A stretch of DNA of 31,893 nt, from NCBI GenBank assembly GCA_022736495.1, contig DZCR01000016.1, forward strand, positions 1-31,893. The letters are read 5' to 3'. Below, piece after piece: positions 26,862 to 31,893 of the stretch; within the stretch, counting starts at the first letter, position 1; every line of letters begins with the position of its first letter. This DNA is from Desulfobacca acetoxidans (GTDB taxonomy: Bacteria; Desulfobacterota; Desulfobaccia; Desulfobaccales; 0-14-0-80-60-11). Position numbers and translations under genes: made by a program. Under the pieces are notes generated by a model that was not told the origin of the DNA, did not search any database, and saw nothing but the letters and a program-made list of their open reading frames with translations.

Positions 26862-27623
26862 ATGAGCTGGTTCGAGTTTGTTCTGATAGCCCTGGCTGCG
26901 GTCCTGGGGGGTGCGGTGAATGCCCTCGCAGGAGGCGGCACCCTTATAACCTTTCCGATGCTGACGGCGGTGGGCATTCCCACGGTCTCTGCCAACATCA
27001 CCAATACGGTGGCCCTGTGTCCAGGCTATCTGGGAGGGACCCTGGCGCAATGGCGCGATTTGCGCGGCCATGAGCGACGCTTGTGGTTCCTCGTGCCCAC
27101 CGGCGTTCTGGGTGGAATCGCCGGCGGCATTCTGCTCCTGAACACCGGTGAGCAAGCCTTCCGGGCGCTGGTGCCCTACTTGATCCTGCTCGCCACCGGA
27201 TTGCTGGCCGTGCAGAACCGATTGCGAACCTGGCTCTTGCGTCGAGCGGCGCGCCAAGGATCAGGTAACCCGCCCGAAGCGCTGACGGTACTCCCGGTGG
27301 GTTTGGCTTCCATCTATGGGGGGTATTTCGGGGCAGGGCTCAGCGTGATCGTGCTGGCGGTCCTGGCGTTGGTGCTGGAAGACACGCTGACTAGGTTGAA
27401 CGCCCTGAAACAGATCCTGGCGTTTTTCATTAACATCGCCGCGGCTATCTTCTTTCTGTTTTCTGGTCAGGTGGTGTGGCCGGCTATGGTGGTGATGGCG
27501 GTAGGGGCGCTGGTGGGCGGAACCTTGGGCGGCCGCCTGGCGGGCCGGATTCACCCGGAAATGCTGCGCCGGATCGTCGTGACCGCAGGGGTGGTGATCG
27601 CTTTCATCTACTTTGTGCGGTAA
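26862..27623 (+). CDS. TauE/SafE (TSUP) family anion exporter
   Basis: 253 residues with seven to eight membrane helices and the duplicated TSUP half-motifs: [19 protein letters not shown] (about residues 16-34) and [22 protein letters not shown] (about 147-168). The family moves sulfite, sulfonates, sulfoacetate or other organic anions. In a sulfite-reducing organism a sulfur oxyanion is a reasonable guess, but the substrate cannot be read from sequence. There is no strong ribosome site before the ATG at 26862. The metallo-beta-lactamase-fold gene follows after 16 bp, so they are probably co-transcribed. Confidence 0.88.
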   Translation: MSWFEFVLIALAAVLGGAVNALAGGGTLITFPMLTAVGIPTVSANITNTVALCPGYLGGTLAQWRDLRGHERRLWFLVPTGVLGGIAGGILLLNTGEQAFRALVPYLILLATGLLAVQNRLRTWLLRRAARQGSGNPPEALTVLPVGLASIYGGYFGAGLSVIVLAVLALVLEDTLTRLNALKQILAFFINIAAAIFFLFSGQVVWPAMVVMAVGALVGGTLGGRLAGRIHPEMLRRIVVTAGVVIAFIYFVR

Positions 27624-27639
27624 CCGGCTGAGGTTGCGT

Positions 27640-28581
27640 ATGGGACCCTCCAGCAGTTTTCCCCCCTCCTTCCGGCCCGCGCCGGCCGAGCCCATCACTT
27701 TCGGGCCCATCACCTTCATTCCCGGACGCAAAGGCGGGCGCTACCCCTATTGCCACTCCCTGGTGGTGGAGCAGGGAGCGGACACCTGGGTGGTGGACCC
27801 CGCAGCCGATAAGGCCTTTTTCCAGAAATTGGCCCGAACCCGCCGGGTAACCGGGGTCTTTCTCAGCCACTTTCACGAAGATCATCAAAAATACAACTAT
27901 CTCTTCCCCGAGGCCAACTTCTATGGGCCGGTCTTGGAGGCTCAGGCGTTCACCTCGATTTCGGCCATCTTCCGGTTCATGGGCATCACCGGCCCCCGGT
28001 TCCAGGACTACTGGCGACACACCCTCATCCAGGATTTTCATTTCTGGCCCCTGGCCAATTTCACCCCATATCTACCCGGACAACTGTTCCAACTGGGGGA
28101 GGTCATCCTGGAGATCATCCCGGCCCCGGGGCATACGCCGGGGCACAGCTGTTTCCACTTTCCCCGGCAGCAGCTCCTGTTTTTGGCGGATGTGGACCTG
28201 ACGCCCTTTGGTCCGTGGTACGGCGACGCCACTTCAAACCTGGAGACTTTTGCATCCACCCTGGGCGCCCTCAAGCAGTTCCACGCCCAAACCTATATCA
28301 CGGCCCACGAACAGGGCCTTTTTACCGAGGAGGATTTTCAAGTGGCGCTGGCCGGGTTTCAGCAAAAATTGGCGCAGCGAGAGTCCCGCCTGCTGGAAGC
28401 CCTCGACACACCCCAATCCCTGGACCGGCTCGTGGCCCAGCATCTGATCTATGGCAAAGCCAAAGAGCCGCAATTCGTCTATGACCACATGGAGGGCCAG
28501 ATGGTGGCCAAGCATCTGGACCGTCTGCTCCGGCAAGGCTTGATCGCCTGCGTCCCTGCAGGGTTTGTAAGGCAGGAATAG
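27640..28581 (+). CDS. Metallo-beta-lactamase-fold hydrolase
   Basis: 313 residues. Metal-binding motif LSHFHEDHQKYNYL (H-x-H-x-D-H type, about residues 75-88, here H-F-H-E-D-H), then GHTPGHSCFHF with a further metal histidine, LFLADVDLTPFGPWYG with the bridging aspartate and ITAHEQG near 222-228. A C-terminal helical region (about 235-310) resembles that of MBL proteins acting on thioesters or small molecules. The frame opens at TTG 27613, but GAGG before ATG 27640 supports the latter. It follows the TauE/SafE gene. The substrate is unknown; glyoxalase-II-like or persulfide-dioxygenase-like chemistry is possible but the motifs do not decide it. Confidence 0.85.
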   Translation: MGPSSSFPPSFRPAPAEPITFGPITFIPGRKGGRYPYCHSLVVEQGADTWVVDPAADKAFFQKLARTRRVTGVFLSHFHEDHQKYNYLFPEANFYGPVLEAQAFTSISAIFRFMGITGPRFQDYWRHTLIQDFHFWPLANFTPYLPGQLFQLGEVILEIIPAPGHTPGHSCFHFPRQQLLFLADVDLTPFGPWYGDATSNLETFASTLGALKQFHAQTYITAHEQGLFTEEDFQVALAGFQQKLAQRESRLLEALDTPQSLDRLVAQHLIYGKAKEPQFVYDHMEGQMVAKHLDRLLRQGLIACVPAGFVRQE

Positions 28582-28738
28582 GCTAAGGATGAGGGTGGAC
28601 AGGAGATGTGAACCCGGTGGACTGAACCGGCGTACGGGACCAAATGGAGCGGACGGCATTGGGCTGAATGGTTTATATGAATGATATCTAAATGTTAACT
28701 GTATCAGTTTATCTATCCCATGATTGATCTAAAAAGAA

Positions 28739-28767
28739 TTGAGTTAAAGAAATTTTCTGTATATATT
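28739..28767 (+). promoter_or_regulatory. Candidate cstA promoter
   Basis: TTGAGT (28739-28744), a 17-base spacer and TATATT (28762-28767) make a good sigma-70-type promoter within the AT-rich gap 28582-28946. It implies an untranslated leader of about 170 bases before cstA. The leader contains AAGGAGGT-like purine tracts and an AT-rich stretch, but no riboswitch class was recognised. Confidence 0.45.
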
Positions 28768-28946
28768 TGCAACAGATGCTGGGGAAGATGGATATCTTAT
28801 CGATTTAACTAAAAAATTTATTTTTAAAATTAGGAAGGAGGTGGAAAGACGGCCGAAGATTCCCTTTTTTGTTAAGTTATCTATTGGGCGAGAACCACAA
28901 ATCCTTGGCGTCCTGAAAATCAAGAAACCGAGAAGAAGGAGATTAC

Positions 28947-30758
28947 ATGAATGCTTTGACTCTGGTTTTTGTGGCATTGTGCGTCTTCACCATAGGCTAC
29001 CGGTTTTACGGCCTGTTCATCGCCAAAAGGGTCTTGGAACTGAAAGTCGAGAGGCTGACGCCCGCGGTGAAATTGGCCGACGGCCACGATTATGTCAAGA
29101 CCAACAAATATGTCTTGTTCGGACACCATTTTGCGGCCATCGCTGCGGCCGGGCCACTTTTGGGACCGGTCCTGGCCGCCCAGTTCGGCTATTTGCCCGG
29201 GGCGCTGTGGATTATTATCGGCTGTGTCCTGGCGGGGGCCGTGCACGACATGGTCATCCTGTTTGCTTCAGTCCGGCATAAGGGGCAAAGTCTGGCGAAT
29301 ATTGCCTCCAAAGAAATTAACTCCACCATCGGCGGTGTGGCCTCCGTGGCTATTCTCTTCATCCTGATCCTCACCCTGGCGGGGTTGTCCATCGCGGTGG
29401 TCAACGCCATGTTCTCCAGCCCCTGGGCCACCTTCACGGTGTTTTCCACCATGCCCATTGCCATCCTGATGGGAATTTATCTGCATGTCTGGCGGCATGA
29501 TGATGTCCTGGGTGCCAGCATTATCGGTGTTGGGCTGCTAACCATTGCGGTCATTGCCGGTCCTTATGTCGTGGCGAATCCTACTCTGGCCTCCTGGTTT
29601 ACCTTATCCAAAAATCAAATCGCCGTTATTATTCCTATATACGGGTTTCTCGCCTCGGTCCTGCCGGTTTGGCTGCTCCTCTGCCCCCGGGATTACCTGT
29701 CCACTTATCTAAAGGTGGGGACCATCGCCATGCTGGCCATTGGCATCGGGTTTATGCGGCCGACGCTGTTAATGGAGCCCATCACCAAATTTGTCAGCGG
29801 CGGGGGCCCGGTAATTCCCGGTGCAGTCTTCCCCTTTGTCTTCATTACAATTGCCTGCGGCGCTTTATCCGGATTCCATGCCATTATCGGGACCGGCACC
29901 ACCCCGAAAATGGTGGGCAATGAACGGGAGATTCTGTTTATCGGCTACGGGGCCATGCTGTTGGAAGGCTTTGTGGCCATTATGGCCCTGATCGCCGCGT
30001 GCGTGCTGGTGCCCGCCGATTACTTCGCCATCAATTCTGTGCCCGCAGTCTTCGCCAAACTCGGGATGAACACCGTGCATCTCGATCATCTGGCCAAAGA
30101 GGTGGGGGAAACCATTCAAGGGCGGCCGGGCGGCGCGGTCTCCCTGGCCGTGGGCATGGCGTATATCTTTGACAAGATCCCGATCCTGGGCGGCTTAATG
30201 GCCTATTGGTATCACTTCGCTATTATGTTCGAAGCCGTGTTTATCCTCACCGCGGTGGATACCGGCACCCGGGTGGGCCGGTTCTTCCTCCAGGAAATGA
30301 TCGGCGCCTACATCCCCAAGTTCTCTGAGAAAAGATGGGTCCCGGGCATTGTCATCACCAGCGCCATCTTTACTTTCTGTTGGGGCTACCTGGTCTATAC
30401 CGGCAATATCTCCACCATCTGGCCGCTGTTCGGCATGAGCAACCAACTTCTGGCCTCCAGCGCCCTGATCATCGGCACCACCATGATCATGCGGATGAAC
30501 AAGGTCAAATACGCCTGGATTACGGCCGTTCCGGGTATCCTTATGGCTTTTATCACCATGTATGCCGGATACCTGAATATTGTCGGCAATTTCCTCCCCA
30601 AGAAGCTGCATCTGCTCACGGCTCTCTCTGTAATCGTTATGGTTCTCATGTTTATTGTATTTGTGGGAGCCATTAAAAAATGGTTAGAGCTGCTGCAGAT
30701 CAAAACCACAGTGCGGGATGAATACGGAGAACCGGTATTGGAGATCGTGCCGGAATAA
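28947..30758 (+). CDS. cstA: Carbon starvation protein A (peptide/pyruvate transporter family)
   Basis: 603 residues with about 16 membrane helices. CstA-family signatures are VKTNKYVLFGHHFAAIAAAG PLLGP near residues 50-75, VHDMVILFASVRHKGQS, the CGALSGFHAIIGTGTTPKMV stretch around 307-326, and GMSNQLLASSALIIGTT near the end. The family imports peptides or, in some members, pyruvate, usually under carbon limitation. AAGGAG precedes the ATG at 28947. A universal stress protein gene follows after 43 bp with its own strong ribosome site, so they are probably co-transcribed. No CstX-like small partner protein is seen next to it. Confidence 0.94.
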   Translation: MNALTLVFVALCVFTIGYRFYGLFIAKRVLELKVERLTPAVKLADGHDYVKTNKYVLFGHHFAAIAAAGPLLGPVLAAQFGYLPGALWIIIGCVLAGAVHDMVILFASVRHKGQSLANIASKEINSTIGGVASVAILFILILTLAGLSIAVVNAMFSSPWATFTVFSTMPIAILMGIYLHVWRHDDVLGASIIGVGLLTIAVIAGPYVVANPTLASWFTLSKNQIAVIIPIYGFLASVLPVWLLLCPRDYLSTYLKVGTIAMLAIGIGFMRPTLLMEPITKFVSGGGPVIPGAVFPFVFITIACGALSGFHAIIGTGTTPKMVGNEREILFIGYGAMLLEGFVAIMALIAACVLVPADYFAINSVPAVFAKLGMNTVHLDHLAKEVGETIQGRPGGAVSLAVGMAYIFDKIPILGGLMAYWYHFAIMFEAVFILTAVDTGTRVGRFFLQEMIGAYIPKFSEKRWVPGIVITSAIFTFCWGYLVYTGNISTIWPLFGMSNQLLASSALIIGTTMIMRMNKVKYAWITAVPGILMAFITMYAGYLNIVGNFLPKKLHLLTALSVIVMVLMFIVFVGAIKKWLELLQIKTTVRDEYGEPVLEIVPE

Positions 30759-30801
30759 ACCGGACGGCTCGGCCTACCGGTCCCCCGACAAGGAGGAATT
30801 C

Positions 30802-31290
30802 ATGTTCAAAAAGATATTGGTGCCATTGGATGGCTCAGACCTGGCGGCCACAATCATCCCCCAGGTTGAGACGCTGGCCAAACAGACAAATGCCCAGGTA
30901 ACACTATTGTCCGTGGGCTCTTCAAATATCTGCGCCATCGGCGGAGCTGCCGCCAAAGGCGCCGGCGCGGCAGCTCCGTGCCCTGAGACGCCTTTGGCCA
31001 ACCATTTGGAGAGCGTCACCGGCAAGCTGCAGGCCGCGGGTATTGCGGCTAACTGGGTCTATAAACTGGGCCGCCATCCGGCGCAGGAGATTGTGGCCTA
31101 CGCAGACGAGAACCAGGTGGACCTTATCGCCCTGGCTTCCCACGGAGCCGGCGAGGTCGCCTGGGTCTTGGGGAGCGTGGCCAAACGGGTCATCGATCAC
31201 GCCACGGTGTCGGTATTGTTGCTCCGGGTGGCGGAAATTGAACCTCCCACCCTCAAAAGCGAGATGTTTTATTCTATGCAGACCCCGTAA
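30802..31290 (+). CDS. Universal stress protein paired with cstA
   Basis: 162 residues. It opens with the standard MFKKILVPLDGSDLAATIIPQ and ends with LASHGAGEVAWVLGSVAKRV and VSVLLLRV. The nucleotide loop deviates from G-x2-G-x9-G-S: the first glycine is alanine and only eight residues separate HG from GS, so ATP binding is uncertain. A glycine/alanine-rich insert (IGGAAAKGAGAAAP, about residues 47-60) lies between beta-2 and helix 2. The frame extends back into cstA (30718), but AAGGAGGAATTC before ATG 30802 fixes the start. Confidence 0.88.
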   Translation: MFKKILVPLDGSDLAATIIPQVETLAKQTNAQVTLLSVGSSNICAIGGAAAKGAGAAAPCPETPLANHLESVTGKLQAAGIAANWVYKLGRHPAQEIVAYADENQVDLIALASHGAGEVAWVLGSVAKRVIDHATVSVLLLRVAEIEPPTLKSEMFYSMQTP

Positions 31291-31311
31291 GCGTTCACAG
31301 GTTAGGGGCAT

Positions 31312-31354
31312 CCTTCGCCATATTCCTCCTCAAGTGGGTGGGATATGGCGAAGG
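31312..31354. other. 12-bp hairpin downstream of the Usp gene
   Basis: CCTTCGCCATAT (31312-31323) and ATATGGCGAAGG (31343-31354) pair perfectly around a 19-base loop, 22 bases after the Usp stop. No T-run follows on either strand, so it may stabilise the 3' end of the cstA-usp transcript rather than terminate it. Confidence 0.5.
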
Positions 31355-31536
31355 TGAACATCAGTTATGACACGTATGAAGATCTTGATCTTTTGACCTT
31401 CCCTCCCCTCTTAAGCCTTATGCTTACCGATATCTCCTCGAGAGCTACCTCGCCAGAAAAATGATAAAATTGGCCACCAAGGGGAGATTTTCCCCTGGCT
31501 CATTCGGATTAATAAGTCCACCAGGAGGCATGATTG

Positions 31537-31893
31537 ATGAACTTAGCGGAACTGCGGGAAAAAGCTAAGGAAAAATTAAAGGGTTATTGCCGGGTGTGCC
31601 CGGTCTGCAACGGTCGGGCCTGTGCCGGGGAAGTCCCCGGCATGGGTGGAGTTGGGACGGGAAGCGCATTTTCAGCTAATCTGGAAGCTTTAAGCCGGTA
31701 TCGCTTGAATATGCGGACCGTGCATAATGTCAAGGAACCGGACACCTCCTTTGAGCTCTGGGGAGAAAAGCTGTCTATGCCTATTCTGGCCGCGCCCATG
31801 ACCGGTGTCTCCTACAACATGGGCGGACAGATCTCTGAGGAGGGTTTCCTCCAGGAGATTGTGGCGGGAGCGCTGTCCGCCGGCACCCTGGGC
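31537..31893 (+). CDS. FMN-dependent alpha-hydroxy-acid oxidase-family protein, 3'-truncated
   Basis: The first 119 codons of a gene that runs off the window. The N-terminal YCRVCPVCNGRACAGEVPGMGGVG has four cysteines and is characteristic of an anaerobe branch of the alpha-hydroxy-acid oxidase/dehydrogenase family (a TIM barrel with FMN, acting on lactate-like acids). LSMPILAAPMTGVSYN is the first barrel strand region contacting FMN. The cysteine-rich start suggests an added iron-sulfur or zinc site. AGGAGG eight bases before ATG 31537 supports this start; the ATG at 31530 meets a stop after 12 codons. Active-site residues lie beyond the window, so substrate and activity cannot be judged. 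Confidence 0.8.
   Translation, partial: MNLAELREKAKEKLKGYCRVCPVCNGRACAGEVPGMGGVGTGSAFSANLEALSRYRLNMRTVHNVKEPDTSFELWGEKLSMPILAAPMTGVSYNMGGQISEEGFLQEIVAGALSAGTLG

Noticed and set aside
28841..29281. 146-codon plus-strand frame with AAGGAGGT before it, overlapping the start of cstA
   Set aside because: Most of it reads cstA in the wrong frame and yields arginine- and histidine-rich sequence without a domain.

Overview
The window (GC-rich, with a few AT-rich patches) looks like chromosomal DNA of an anaerobic, dissimilatory sulfate- or sulfite-reducing member of the Desulfobacterota (former Deltaproteobacteria). The main reason is a complete dsrMKJOP cluster encoding the membrane complex that connects the quinone pool and the cytoplasm to sulfite reduction. 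Rubrerythrin, several universal stress proteins, a TauE/SafE-type exporter, a MoeA fused to a substrate-binding domain and CstA fit the same lifestyle. The species cannot be fixed from this window alone.

Layout. 1-5.3 kb: a 5'-truncated patatin-like phospholipase (+); an AT-rich B12-binding-type radical SAM gene (-); a tiny 12-cysteine protein with a probable leaderless promoter (-); pcm (+); and a membrane-anchored coiled-coil protein (+). 5.3-9.7 kb: a tightly coupled cell-shape operon on the minus strand, mreB-mreC-mreD-mrdA. 9.7-11.2 kb: a non-coding stretch holding a decayed ISAs1-family transposase and a 31-nt palindrome. 11.2-13.6 kb: typA/bipA and a universal stress protein (+).

13.7-20.1 kb is the core of the window. 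On the minus strand a promoter with a perfect 18-bp palindrome over its -10 leads into an RsbRD_N-like gene, then dsrM-dsrK-dsrJ-dsrO-dsrP, then two tandem ferredoxin genes. A hairpin terminator follows each ferredoxin gene. The ferredoxins have an aspartate in place of one cysteine of cluster I and are plausible cytoplasmic electron partners of the Dsr complex. Upstream, a small membrane protein gene (-) ends at a terminator that directly abuts the dsr promoter.

20.5-31.9 kb: a gene-poor stretch with a Sir2 deacylase fragment; a MoeA-periplasmic-binding-like fusion (+); a stress-protein/DHp-like membrane protein pair (-); an rbr-plsY-CBS/ACT group (+) closed by a terminator; a TauE/SafE transporter with a metallo-beta-lactamase-fold hydrolase (+); cstA with a long leader and a following universal stress protein (+); and the start of an FMN-dependent alpha-hydroxy-acid oxidase-family gene running off the end.

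No tRNA, rRNA, CRISPR array, prophage or intact insertion sequence was seen. The most interesting points are the Rex-like operator at the dsr promoter, the paired Asp-variant ferredoxins, the histidine-kinase-like protein lacking a kinase domain, and the two pseudogene fragments not marked by any open reading frame of normal length.
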